Source: Candidatus Rhodoferax odensensis
Lineage (GTDB): Bacteria > Pseudomonadota > Gammaproteobacteria > Burkholderiales > Burkholderiaceae_C
Reading direction: 5' to 3'
NCBI GenBank assembly: GCA_016718405.1
Contig: JADKDJ010000003.1
Location: 310,001 to 374,000 of the forward strand
Length of the DNA stretch: 64,000 bases
Shown: one piece after another, positions 8,787 to 17,249 of the stretch
Layout: every line of letters begins with the position of its first letter
Numbering within the stretch: position 1 is the stretch's first letter
Translations under genes and position numbers: made by a program
The notes under the pieces: model-generated
What the model saw: the letters and a program-made list of their open reading frames with translations, nothing else
Databases searched by the model: none
What the model was told of the DNA's origin: nothing

Positions 8787-9388
8787 GCCCGGTTCTTTGA
8801 GATCGCTCCCTTTTCGGGTGGCGGATCGGCTGTGGTGGTGGATGGGTTGGGGTTTGCGTTTTGCTCCGTGTCCCCCTGCTTTCGGCATCCTCCTTTACCT
8901 ACGCAAAACGCAAACCCCAACCCATCTGCGGATGTTGCCTGCACGCATCCAAAACGCCGGTACGACGAGTTTTGGTGATTTGCATCGCTGCAAGACTTCG
9001 GTGGGCTGACCTACTGGGATTCGCTGGCCCAGTAACCAAGATCCTCCCGGAATTGATCACACAAGCCAATGCGGCAATCCATGTCGGCGCGGCAGTCGAC
9101 ATCGATTGCCGCGCTTCGCTCGCAATGACGCCGAGTTCGGTTGTGGTTAGTGGAGCACTCAATAGGCTGACTTCCAACGCCGCAGGCTGGAGTGGCCATT
9201 GGGGTTTTACGCAGGTCAAGGAGGAGGCCGCAGGCCGGGGGGCACGGAGTCAAGCCCCAATGGCCACTCCAGGCCGGGTCGAGTCACCAGCTGAGTCAAT
9301 CCAAACGAGAACCCAAGCGAGCAAGTCCCGGGTCAAACGCAAGGCCGCGTAACGTAAACTCACCCCTCCCTCCCCAAAGGAAAATCCC
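8787..9388. repeat. 600-bp non-coding, repeat-rich gap between rsmG and the LysE-family gene
   Basis: No credible gene. The gap holds two long inverted-repeat elements: A, arms 8841-8864 and 8903-8926 (24 bp, perfect, 38-nt loop); B, arms 9187-9204 and 9255-9272 (18 bp, perfect, 50-nt loop). The loop of B, read on the minus strand, is similar to the loop of A (CTCCGTG, CCTCCT, ACCT, CGCAAAAC/CGTAAAAC), so A and B are related copies in opposite orientation. Between them are a stem TACTGGG/CCCAGTA (9012-9018 / 9028-9034), a hairpin GCGGCAAT..ATGTCG / CGACAT..ATTGCCGC (9071-9086 / 9097-9112), and the widespread GATTGCCGCGCTTCGCTCGC-type repeat (9104-9130). Confidence 0.8.
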
Positions 9389-10003
9389 ATGCTTGGCGTT
9401 ACCGACTACGGCACGTTTGTTGTCACCGTGATTGTCTTTTTGCTAATTCCCGGCCCTGGCAACCTGGCGTTGATCACCTCCACAAGCAAGGGTGGCATCG
9501 GCGGTGGACTGGGCGCTACGTTGGGCGTCATCCTGGGAGACCAGGTCCTGATGTGGTCGGCCGTGGCTGGCGTGGCGGCTTTGCTGGCCGCGTATCCGGA
9601 TGCCTTCGCTGCGGTGCAGTGGCTGGGCGCCGGCTACCTTGCGTGGCTGGGCCTCAAGATGGTCTTGGCCAAGCCCGGCGCGGCGCCGGTGCTCAACATC
9701 ACCGCCGGCCACTATCTGCGTCAGGCGCTGACGATCACTTTGCTCAACCCGAAGGCTATTCTGTTTTATATGGCCTTCTTCCCGTTATTCGTGGACCCAG
9801 CGCGCCAGCAGGGCTTGCTGACTTATGGCTTCATGGCCGCGACGATTGCTGCCATCACCTTCCTGTATGGTCTGTGCTCGGTGTTGCTGACGTTCTTCCT
9901 GGCCGAGCGGATCCGTGCCAGCCCTAGCGCATCACGTGCGCTTGAAAAAGTCGCCGGAGTGCTTCTGATAGGCTTTGGCGTCAAGCTGGCGGTTTCGCGC
10001 TGA
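9389..10003 (+). CDS. LysE/RhtB family amino-acid efflux protein
   Basis: 204-aa inner-membrane exporter of the LysE superfamily. Seen: the signature IPGPGNLALITSTSKGG (residues about 20-36), followed by GLGATLGVILGD, and about six hydrophobic segments; the segment LLNPKAILFYMAFFPLFVDP is the second family hallmark. The normal length is about 205 aa. The exported substrate (homoserine, threonine, lysine or another metabolite) is not deducible. It sits between rsmG and parA, followed by a parS site 15 bp after its stop. Confidence 0.9.
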   Translation: MLGVTDYGTFVVTVIVFLLIPGPGNLALITSTSKGGIGGGLGATLGVILGDQVLMWSAVAGVAALLAAYPDAFAAVQWLGAGYLAWLGLKMVLAKPGAAPVLNITAGHYLRQALTITLLNPKAILFYMAFFPLFVDPARQQGLLTYGFMAATIAAITFLYGLCSVLLTFFLAERIRASPSASRALEKVAGVLLIGFGVKLAVSR

Positions 10004-10017
10004 GCCTCATGCCGCGT

Positions 10018-10033
10018 TGTTTCACGTGAAACT
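10018..10033. promoter_or_regulatory. parS: parS centromere site 3, just upstream of parA
   Basis: TGTTTCACGTGAAACT differs from the perfect palindrome only at the last base. It lies 43 bp before the parA start, so ParB bound here could also affect parA transcription. Confidence 0.93.
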
Positions 10034-10076
10034 TTGATACAAATCTCCCGTCCCTTATCTATTCACTCAACACCTC

Positions 10077-10883
10077 ATGGCCAAATTATTCTGTATTGCC
10101 AATCAAAAGGGCGGCGTTGGCAAGACGACAACCACGGTCAATCTGGCGGCTGGGCTGGCCAAAGTCGGCCAGCGGGTGCTGATGGTGGATCTTGACCCCC
10201 AAGGCAATGCCACCATGGGTTCCGGGGTCGACAAGCGCAAGCTTGAGCTGACGGTCTACGACGTACTGCTCGAATCGGCATCGGTGCGCGAGGCGCGCAC
10301 CACCAGTCCGAAGTTGATCGAAGCCGGTTGTGGTTACGACATTCTCGGCGCGAACCGCGAGCTCGCGGGTGCCGAAGTGGAATTGGTCGACGTCGAGCGG
10401 CGCGAGAAGCGATTGAAACTGGCCATGGCAGAGGTGGACCTGGACTATGACTTCATCCTGATCGACTGCCCGCCGTCTTTGTCGATGCTGACGCTTAACG
10501 GTTTGTGCTGCGCGCACGGGGTGATTGTGCCGATGCAGTGCGAGTACTTTGCGCTGGAGGGGCTGACCGATCTGGTCAACACCATCAAGCAGGTGCACGC
10601 CAATTTGAACAAGGACTTGGCAATCATCGGGTTGCTGCGCGTCATGTTTGACCCTCGCATCACTTTGCAACAGCAGGTCAGTGATCAGCTCAAGTCGCAT
10701 TTCGGCGACAAAGTGTTCAACGCTGTGATTCCGCGCAACGTTCGCCTGGCCGAGGCGCCCAGTTACGGCGTGCCTGGCGTGGTGTTCGACCCCGCATCCA
10801 AAGGCGCCCAGGCTTTCATTGCGTTTGCCCAGGAGATGGTCGAGCGTATCGCGCGAATGGCGCCTGGAGCCAACAGGATCTAG
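10077..10883 (+). CDS. parA: Chromosome-partitioning ATPase ParA (Soj)
   Basis: 268-aa Walker-type ATPase that drives segregation of ParB-parS complexes on the nucleoid. Seen: deviant Walker A KGGVGKTT at residues 11-18, MVDLDPQGNATMGSG, Walker B FILIDCPPSL, and the C-terminal RNVRLAEAPSYG characteristic of chromosomal ParA. It lacks the N-terminal DNA-binding extension of plasmid type Ia proteins. parB follows 635 bp downstream, separated by a hydrolase gene in the same orientation. Confidence 0.97.
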   Translation: MAKLFCIANQKGGVGKTTTTVNLAAGLAKVGQRVLMVDLDPQGNATMGSGVDKRKLELTVYDVLLESASVREARTTSPKLIEAGCGYDILGANRELAGAEVELVDVERREKRLKLAMAEVDLDYDFILIDCPPSLSMLTLNGLCCAHGVIVPMQCEYFALEGLTDLVNTIKQVHANLNKDLAIIGLLRVMFDPRITLQQQVSDQLKSHFGDKVFNAVIPRNVRLAEAPSYGVPGVVFDPASKGAQAFIAFAQEMVERIARMAPGANRI

Positions 10884-10919
10884 AAGGAAATGGCGCTTGC
10901 GTGACCAGTCAGCCGCGCG

Positions 10920-11517
10920 ATGATCAGCCAAGAAAAGCCACAAGTGAGTGTTCAAGACGTTTTGATTCTGCCCGGTTGGCAGGACTCCGGTCCAGGCCAC
11001 TGGCAAACCCGCTGGGAGGCCACGCACGGCTATCTGTCGGGTGCAGCAGCACGACTGGATGCGCCCGCTGCGCGGCGACTGGATTGCGCGGCTCGAAGAT
11101 GTATTGCTTGTCCGGCAGAACCAGGGACACGGGCCCGCGTTGCTGGCCGCGCACAGCCTGGGCTGTTTGCTGGCGGCGGCCTGGGCGGCATGTTCGCGCC
11201 ATACTCACCTGGTTCAAGGTGCCCTGCTGGTCGCACCTCCGGACGCCGAACGCGAGGATGTACGCCAAATGCTGCCGAGCTGGGCACCCGTGCCGATGCG
11301 CCGCTTGCCGTTCAAGACCGCTGTGATCGCCAGCACCGACGATCCATTTTGCGGTTTGGAGCGAGCGCGGTCCTTTGCCATGGCTTGGGGTGCTGATTTC
11401 ATCGACGCGGGACCGCGCGGCCACCTCAATGCCGAAAGTGGCCTGGGCGATTGGTCACAGGGGCACCAGGTTTTGCTACGTCTCAGCGCTGGCACCACCA
11501 CCTACAAGGAAAACTAA
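10920..11517 (+). pseudogene. RBBP9/YdeN-type alpha/beta hydrolase, one-base frameshift
   Basis: Serine hydrolase of the small RBBP9/YdeN family, unknown substrate. The first frame from 10920 gives VLILPGWQDSGPGHWQTRWE and then loses homology at about 11037; the +1 frame continues RVQQHDWMRPLRGDWI, then the nucleophile elbow AHSLGCLLAA, and a C-terminal DAGPRGHLNAESGLGDW with the catalytic His. Removing one base near 11037 (in CTGTCGG) restores a continuous 198-aa protein of normal family length. So this is either a recent frameshift or a sequencing error. Location between parA and parB is a layout I recall from other Comamonadaceae. Its stop is followed directly by the parB ATG. Confidence 0.85.
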
Positions 11518-12456
11518 ATGGTCACCAAAAAACCCAAGGGCCTTGGCCGCGGACTTGAAGCCCTGCTTGGACCCAAGGTCAGCGATGATGTCGCGGCAGG
11601 TGCCGGCTCCGATGGCGCCAGCCCCGGTTTGCCAGCCTCGTTGCGGCTGGTTGACATGGTGCCCGGACAGTACCAGCCGCGCACCCGTATGGACGAGGGC
11701 GCCTTGTACGAATTGGCCGAGTCGATCAAGGCGCAGGGCATCATGCAGCCGATCTTGGTGCGCCAGCTCAAGGACGGCGCCAATCAAGGCAAATACGAGA
11801 TCATCGCGGGTGAGCGACGCTTCCGTGCCGCTCGCCTGGCCGGACTCGACAGTGTGCCGGTGCTGGTGCGTGATGTGCCCAATGAGGCCGCTGCGGCCAT
11901 GGCGCTGATCGAAAACATCCAGCGCGAGGATCTCAATCCACTGGAGGAAGCTCAGGGATTGCAGCGTCTAATCAAAGAGTTTGGACTCACTCACGAGCAG
12001 GCAGCGCAGGCCGTGGGCCGCTCGCGCAGTGCCGCCAGCAACCTGCTGCGGCTGCTCAATCTGGCCGAACCGGTGCAGACCATGTTGATGGCCGGTGACC
12101 TGGACATGGGACATGCCCGCGCGTTGCTGGCGCTGGACCGCGCCAGCCAGATCACGGCGGGCAGTCAGATTGCTGCGAAGAAGATGTCCGTGCGCGAGGC
12201 CGAGAGCTTGGTCAAGAAATTGAGCGCCGAGTTCACCTTGACCGCCAGCAAACCCAAGAAAGAAAAGTCGCGCGACTTGAAGCGGGTTGAAGAAGAGCTC
12301 TCCGATCTACTCACGGCCCAGGTCGAAGTGCGCATCAAGAAGCGGGTCAAGCGCTCGGGTCGGGTGGAAGAGATGGGCGAACTGAGCATTCAGTTTGGTT
12401 CGCTCGACGAGCTCAACGGACTGATCGATAAACTCACGCGCGGCGCGCAACGTTGA
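11518..12456 (+). CDS. parB: Chromosome-partitioning protein ParB (Spo0J)
   Basis: 312-aa parS-binding CTPase clamp. Seen: the basic N-terminus KPKGLGRGLEALLG that contacts ParA, the ParB/Srx CTP-binding motif GERRFRAARLAGL (from residue 98), ENIQREDLNPLEEAQ, the helix-turn-helix region HEQAAQAVGRSRSAASNLLRLL, and a C-terminal dimerisation segment. The ATG directly follows the hydrolase stop (TAA-ATG). Three parS sites lie within 4 kb upstream. Confidence 0.97.
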   Translation: MVTKKPKGLGRGLEALLGPKVSDDVAAGAGSDGASPGLPASLRLVDMVPGQYQPRTRMDEGALYELAESIKAQGIMQPILVRQLKDGANQGKYEIIAGERRFRAARLAGLDSVPVLVRDVPNEAAAAMALIENIQREDLNPLEEAQGLQRLIKEFGLTHEQAAQAVGRSRSAASNLLRLLNLAEPVQTMLMAGDLDMGHARALLALDRASQITAGSQIAAKKMSVREAESLVKKLSAEFTLTASKPKKEKSRDLKRVEEELSDLLTAQVEVRIKKRVKRSGRVEEMGELSIQFGSLDELNGLIDKLTRGAQR

Positions 12457-12466
12457 CCCCTTGACG

Positions 12467-13219
12467 ATGCTGCACATGCTCTGGCCACTGCCTGCGCTAT
12501 TGGCGTGGGCCGGCGCCTGGGGATTCTTCCTCGGCGGTGCACAGTTCGGACTCAGCCCAACTGCAGCCCTGGTCGGCGCCAGTACGCTGGGTGTTGCGCT
12601 CACGCGGCTGGGGGACAACTGGTGGCGTCGAGTGCTGATTGGGTTGGGGTTTCCGCTGTCGCTGGCGATATCGGGTCTGGCCAGTGTTCCTGCCTGGATC
12701 TGGCTGGTGCCCTTGGCCTTGTTGCTGCTGATCTATCCACTCAACGCGTGGCGCGATGCGCCACTGTTTCCCACACCTTCGCACGCATTGTCAGAGTTAC
12801 CGCGTTACGCGCCCCTGCCCGACGGGGCGCTGGTGCTCGATGCAGGCTGCGGTTTGGGCGACGGTCTGATTGCCTTGCGGCAAGCCTATCCGCCATCCCG
12901 TTTCTATGGCCTGGAGTGGAGTTGGCCTTTGCGAACAATCTGCGCCATGCGCTGCCCTTGGGCGCATGTGCGCAAAGGCGATATATGGCGCGCGGACTGG
13001 CGCCCGTATGAGATGGTTTACCTGTTTCAGCGACCCGAGAGCATGTCAAGAGCCACCAAGAAGGCACTGCAGCAACTCCAGCCAGGCGCTTGGCTGGTCA
13101 GCCTTGAGTTCGAGGCACCTACGTTGCGCCCGCATGCTGTGCTGAACGCGCCCGATGGACGGCCAATCTGGATCTATCGGGCACCGTTTCACACCAAGGA
13201 GCCTGCGGCGGCCGCCTGA
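12467..13219 (+). CDS. Membrane-anchored class I SAM-dependent methyltransferase
   Basis: About 250 aa. The first ~90 residues contain three hydrophobic segments with short loops, including PLALLLLIYPLNAWRD; the rest is a soluble Rossmann-like domain with SAM motif VLDAGCGLGDGLIAL and an acidic loop-strand RFYGLEWSW. The domain stays short, ending FEAPTLRP...IYRAPF. Target unknown. I prefer the ATG at 12467; a TTG six bases upstream is possible. It starts 10 bp after the parB stop, suggesting one transcript with parB. Confidence 0.75.
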   Translation: MLHMLWPLPALLAWAGAWGFFLGGAQFGLSPTAALVGASTLGVALTRLGDNWWRRVLIGLGFPLSLAISGLASVPAWIWLVPLALLLLIYPLNAWRDAPLFPTPSHALSELPRYAPLPDGALVLDAGCGLGDGLIALRQAYPPSRFYGLEWSWPLRTICAMRCPWAHVRKGDIWRADWRPYEMVYLFQRPESMSRATKKALQQLQPGAWLVSLEFEAPTLRPHAVLNAPDGRPIWIYRAPFHTKEPAAAA

Positions 13220-13301
13220 CTGCGTAAACTCGACCACTCGCCGGCGCAAGCCGTAATATCGGGTGTTATCGCATGGCCCTCAAATTGGAACTCGCAAGAT
13301 C

Positions 13302-14045
13302 ATGAGTCAAGACAAAGCATCCGCCCCCGCCACTTCGGCTGGAGCATCAGTGCAGGACGTGGTCATCTTTGCGATGGCCAGTCTGGCAGAGACACGTGAG
13401 TCCCAGTCGCGCAACCACATCCTGCGGGTTCAGCATTACCTCAAGGTCCTGGCGGAGGCGCTCAAGCACCATCCCCGCTTTGCGGCGGCACTGACGCCCG
13501 AGCGGGTAGCTGCTCTGTACCAGTCAGCGCCGCTGAACGACATGGGCACGATTGGTATTCCGGACCGGATTCTGCTCAAACCAGCTAGCCTGACTGTTGC
13601 CGAGTTCGAGATCATGAAAACTCACACCACGCTGGGCTACGAGGCGCTGCTACACGCCGAGAAGACGCTCGGACGGGATATTGAATTTCTCAGAACGGCG
13701 AAGGAGTTGACGCTCTCGCATCAGGAAAAATGGGACGGGACCGGCTACCCCAACGGGCTTAGCGGCGATCAGATTCCCGTCAGCGCGCGACTGATGGCCA
13801 TTGCGGATGTGTACGACGCCCTCACCAACGACCGGGTGTACAAGGCTGGCGTCTCGCACGAGAAGGCCGTACAGGTCATCTTCCAGGGGCGCGCCAGCCA
13901 TTTCGACCCGGACATGGTGGATGCCTTCATCGAAATCCAGGACGAGTTCCGCCTGATCGCGCAATGTTACGCCGACAGCGCGGCTGACATGGAAAAGAAA
14001 ATCGACTACCTGGCCAATGCAATTGCGGAGGATGCGGGGGGGTGA
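13302..14045 (+). CDS. HD-GYP-like protein with degenerate metal site
   Basis: 247-aa single-domain protein of the HD-GYP class (c-di-GMP phosphodiesterases). Seen: His39 in NHILRVQHY, then APLNDMGTIGIPDRILLKP where the family has HDIGK (so the HD dyad reads Asn79-Asp80 and the Lys is Thr), His108 in MKTHTTLGYEAL, and SHQEKWDGTGYP where the family has HHE (second His is Gln141). DGTGYP itself is intact. Substitution of two metal-site histidines suggests it no longer cleaves c-di-GMP and may act as a binding or scaffolding protein; that is inference. No receiver domain is fused. The start at 13302 (MSQDK) is chosen over an upstream in-frame one at 13263. Confidence 0.85.
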   Translation: MSQDKASAPATSAGASVQDVVIFAMASLAETRESQSRNHILRVQHYLKVLAEALKHHPRFAAALTPERVAALYQSAPLNDMGTIGIPDRILLKPASLTVAEFEIMKTHTTLGYEALLHAEKTLGRDIEFLRTAKELTLSHQEKWDGTGYPNGLSGDQIPVSARLMAIADVYDALTNDRVYKAGVSHEKAVQVIFQGRASHFDPDMVDAFIEIQDEFRLIAQCYADSAADMEKKIDYLANAIAEDAGG

Positions 14046-14086
14046 CCGTCGGTTGTTGACCTCCCGAGATGCAGTTCATCGGAAAC

Positions 14087-15010
14087 TCAAATCGGTCCCG
14101 CTCGATTTGCGAGACCATGCGCCACGCCCCTCAAGATAAAGCGGCAGCGTTGCAGCCGGTGCGGTGCCAGCACCATGTAGATTGCAAAACGGATCAGTAG
14201 ACGCGACGAGAAGTGCAGTTTCCAGGACCAGGGAACGGTCGCGCGTCGGCACAGCAGGATCGCGTTGCGGTAGGCATAGTAGTGCCGCAGCGGACTGTGC
14301 AGCGGGATCACCCAACGCCAGAGGCGAAGACCACTGTCACCCAGGCTATGCGTCATGCATGCCGCGCCAATCCCGTATAGGCGATAGCCCAAGGAGGACG
14401 CCCGAAAACACCAGTCCCAATCCACGCCATCGATAAACAGGCCTTCGTCCATCGGGCCAATAGCGTCAAGGGCCGTGACGGCAATCAGGCTGCCGGAGGA
14501 AATCAGCACGCTGGCTTCGACCGTCTCGAGTGCATTGCGTGGATAGACCTTCACCGATCCCCAGCGCGTGTACCGCAGGAAAGGTGCTGGCATTCCCGAC
14601 GTTTCATCCCGGTATTGGGGGCCAACTGCGGCCAGTCGAACGCCTGTACTGCTCAGGCTCTGGTGCGCGCGCAGCAAGGCCGCGACACAACCCGGTTCAA
14701 GGCAACTGTCATGGTCAAGCAGCAACACGTAGTCATGCTTGCGGTCCCTGGCCAGCTGGACACCGGCGTTGTGTGCGGCGGCGATGCCGCGGTTCTGCTC
14801 GAACTCGATCAGGTCGTAATCAATGCGCGCCCTCAGAGTTCGCAGATATTGCACTGTCTCGCCAGACGATCCGTTGTCGACCACTACCACGCGGTTCACC
14901 TGCCCGGCGACCGATTCCAGCAAGGCAAGCAAGCGCGCGTGGTCGGGTTGGTAGCTGACAATCACGGCCAACACGCTGGCGGATTTGACGACTGGTGGGG
15001 ATGATGGCAT
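14087..15010 (-). CDS. Family 2 glycosyltransferase (rhamnosyltransferase-like)
   Basis: 307-aa GT-A fold glycosyltransferase. Seen: N-terminal nucleotide-sugar region LAVIVSYQPDHARLLALLES, VVVVDNGSSGETVQYL, NRGIAAAHNAG, and the metal-binding LLLDHDS; FIDGVDWDWCFRA is the acceptor-side acidic motif typical of rhamnosyltransferases. No clear transmembrane segment except a possible amphipathic region near RLLIRFAIYMVLAP. Start at 15010 overlaps the stop of the upstream oxidoreductase by one base (TGATG), so the two are probably translationally coupled, although no functional link is evident. Acceptor sugar unknown. Confidence 0.85.
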   Translation of the reverse strand: MPSSPPVVKSASVLAVIVSYQPDHARLLALLESVAGQVNRVVVVDNGSSGETVQYLRTLRARIDYDLIEFEQNRGIAAAHNAGVQLARDRKHDYVLLLDHDSCLEPGCVAALLRAHQSLSSTGVRLAAVGPQYRDETSGMPAPFLRYTRWGSVKVYPRNALETVEASVLISSGSLIAVTALDAIGPMDEGLFIDGVDWDWCFRASSLGYRLYGIGAACMTHSLGDSGLRLWRWVIPLHSPLRHYYAYRNAILLCRRATVPWSWKLHFSSRLLIRFAIYMVLAPHRLQRCRFILRGVAHGLANRAGPI

Positions 15011-17076
15011 CACAAGGCAGCAACGTCCACCAGACAGTCGTAGAACGTGGGGCCGTGTCCCAAGTCGGTCAGATTCTGGCTGGTGACCTCGTTGACGTTG
15101 GTGCCAGCCAATCCAAACTTGCGCCACCACACGCCCAGGCCGTTGACCACGGATGGGCGCGCGCGCTGCGAGATGGCGAGTTTGCAGCGGTACTCGCCGC
15201 GCTGGTTGAACACACGCACAATCTGCCCGTCTGTCAGGCCCCGTGCAACAGCATCGGTCGCGTGCATCTCCAGCAGCGGCGCGCCCTCGCTGTCGCGCAG
15301 ACTCGTGACGTTGACGAAGCTGGAGTTGAGGAAATTTCTGGCCGGTGGCGAGATCATGGCCAGTGGGTAGACCGGGTCGCTGCCCAGCGTTTCATGATTC
15401 GGTACATGGTTGGGCAAACCATCTTGACCGGCGGCGGCCAGGCGTTCGCTGAAGAACTCGCACTTTCCGGATGGCGTCGGGAAGTTGCCTTGCGCAAACG
15501 GCGCCTCAGGAAGCTCCAGGGTGGCGAAACCCCGCTCCAACAATTGCTCAAAATCCACCGTCTGGCCATAGGCGGCGCGACACAGCGCCAAGTCATCTTG
15601 CTCGAAACAGTCGTCCGCAAAACCCATGTGACGGGCCAACTCGCGGAAAACTTCGGTGTTTGGTTTGCATTGGCCCAGCGGCGCGATGGCGGGCCGGTTC
15701 AGCAACACATCGGTGTGGCCATAGCTCAGGTGCACATCCCAGTGCTCCAGCTGGGTGGTGGCCGGCAGCAGGTAATCGGCGTAGTCGGCCGTATCGGTCT
15801 GGAAATGATCCAGCACCACGGTAAACAGGTCCTCGCGTGCAAAGCCTTGCACCACCTTGGCCGACTCCGGCGCCACCGCCACGGGGTTGCTGTTGTACAC
15901 CACCAGGGCCTCAATCGCCGGGCCGAATTGCGGTGAAGCGGGGCGCAGCAAGTCATCACCAATCGTCACCATGTTGAGTGTGCGGGGTTTCTTGCCGACC
16001 AGCAAGTCTGGACGCTGCAGGGCCGCGCGGTCGACCGGAAAACGACCGGAGCTCGACAACAGCACACCACCGGCTCGATGGCGCCAGGCACCAATCAGTG
16101 CGGGCAGCGATGCGACCAGGCGCACCGCGTTGCCACCGCCGTGCACGCGCTGCATGCCGTAGTTCATGCGGATCGCCGCCGGTTCGCGGCTCTTCGCACA
16201 CGCGCCATAATCGCGCGCCAGCTCACGCACCTGCTCGCTGTGCAGGCCGCAGATCTCGGCGACCCGTTCGGGTGGCCACTGTAGGGCGCGTTCGCGCAGG
16301 GCGTCCCAGCCCAGGGTGTAGCGGTCTAGGTAGTCGTGGTCCAACCAGTCGTTGCGAATCAGCTCGTGCATCAGCCCCAACGCCAGGGCGCCATCGGTGC
16401 CCGGCAACAGGGCAAGGTGTTGGTGGCATTTGTCAGCGGTTTCGCTCCTGCGCGGGTCGATGCAAATCAGCTTGGCGCCCTGGCGCTTGGCCTCTTGGGC
16501 GTAGCGCCAGAAATGCAAGTTGCTGGTGATGGAGTTGCTGCCCCAGATCAGAATCAGTTTGGCCTGTGCGAAGAACTCCACCCCCATGCCAACCTTGCCG
16601 CCCAACGTATGAGTCAGACCCTCGCCACCCGCCGTGGAACAGATGGTGCGCTCCAGCAGCGACGCGCCCAGGCGGTGGAAGAAGCGCGCGGACATGCTGT
16701 CACCTTGCACCAGGCCCATCGTTCCGGCATAGCTGTAGGGCAGGATAGCCTGCGGTGCGCGTGCCGCGATAGCGCTCAGCCTGGCGGCAATGTCCTGTAA
16801 AGCGTGCTCCCAGGTTACCGGTTCAAACTGCCCGGCGCCCTTGGCGCCGACGCGTTTGAGCGGCTGCAGGATGCGCTCGGGATGGTAGGTGCGTTCTGGA
16901 TAGCGCGAGACCTTGGTGCACAACGTGCCGCCGGTGTGCGCATGGTCTGGATTGCCTTGGACCTTGACGGCAATTCCGTTCTCGACCGTGGTCAACAGGG
17001 CGCAAGTGTCGGGGCAATCATGGGGACATGCGCCTCGAACTTGGATAGGCGAAGGGTGCGCGGCAAGAACAGACAT
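15010..17076 (-). CDS. Molybdopterin-dependent oxidoreductase (DMSO reductase family), cytoplasmic
   Basis: 688 aa. An N-terminal [4Fe-4S] motif, Cys17-x3-Cys21-x3-Cys25 and Cys53 (CPHDCPDTC ... GGTLCTKV), is followed by molybdopterin-binding domains: WGSNSITSNLHFWRYAQEAK, CIDPRRSETADKC, YNSNPVAVAPESAKV and a C-terminal molydopterin-dinucleotide domain around NVTSLRDSEGAPLLEMH. There is no Tat or Sec signal peptide, so it should act in the cytoplasm. No electron-transfer or membrane subunit gene flanks it, so it may work alone with a soluble donor. Substrate unknown; it resembles uncharacterised homologues often annotated as formate dehydrogenase-like or BisC-like. Confidence 0.88.
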   Translation of the reverse strand: MSVLAAHPSPIQVRGACPHDCPDTCALLTTVENGIAVKVQGNPDHAHTGGTLCTKVSRYPERTYHPERILQPLKRVGAKGAGQFEPVTWEHALQDIAARLSAIAARAPQAILPYSYAGTMGLVQGDSMSARFFHRLGASLLERTICSTAGGEGLTHTLGGKVGMGVEFFAQAKLILIWGSNSITSNLHFWRYAQEAKRQGAKLICIDPRRSETADKCHQHLALLPGTDGALALGLMHELIRNDWLDHDYLDRYTLGWDALRERALQWPPERVAEICGLHSEQVRELARDYGACAKSREPAAIRMNYGMQRVHGGGNAVRLVASLPALIGAWRHRAGGVLLSSSGRFPVDRAALQRPDLLVGKKPRTLNMVTIGDDLLRPASPQFGPAIEALVVYNSNPVAVAPESAKVVQGFAREDLFTVVLDHFQTDTADYADYLLPATTQLEHWDVHLSYGHTDVLLNRPAIAPLGQCKPNTEVFRELARHMGFADDCFEQDDLALCRAAYGQTVDFEQLLERGFATLELPEAPFAQGNFPTPSGKCEFFSERLAAAGQDGLPNHVPNHETLGSDPVYPLAMISPPARNFLNSSFVNVTSLRDSEGAPLLEMHATDAVARGLTDGQIVRVFNQRGEYRCKLAISQRARPSVVNGLGVWWRKFGLAGTNVNEVTSQNLTDLGHGPTFYDCLVDVAAL

Positions 17077-17249
17077 CAGCGGGCTCGATCAAGTGACACG
17101 GTGGTGGCGAGTTTAAGCCGCGCCGCCACATGCAGCTGGCGGCGATGCGACGCTGCAGCCCGGCAGCTTTCTCGGACTCGGCATAAACTGTACCGTTGAA
17201 ACCAGACGGGACGGGTCTTTGACACTGTTCCCAGGTGATAAGGACGTCT

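Noticed and set aside
8797..9352. Several short open frames in the rsmG-LysE gap
   Set aside because: They run across inverted repeats and contain no ribosome-binding sites or motifs; repeat-derived.
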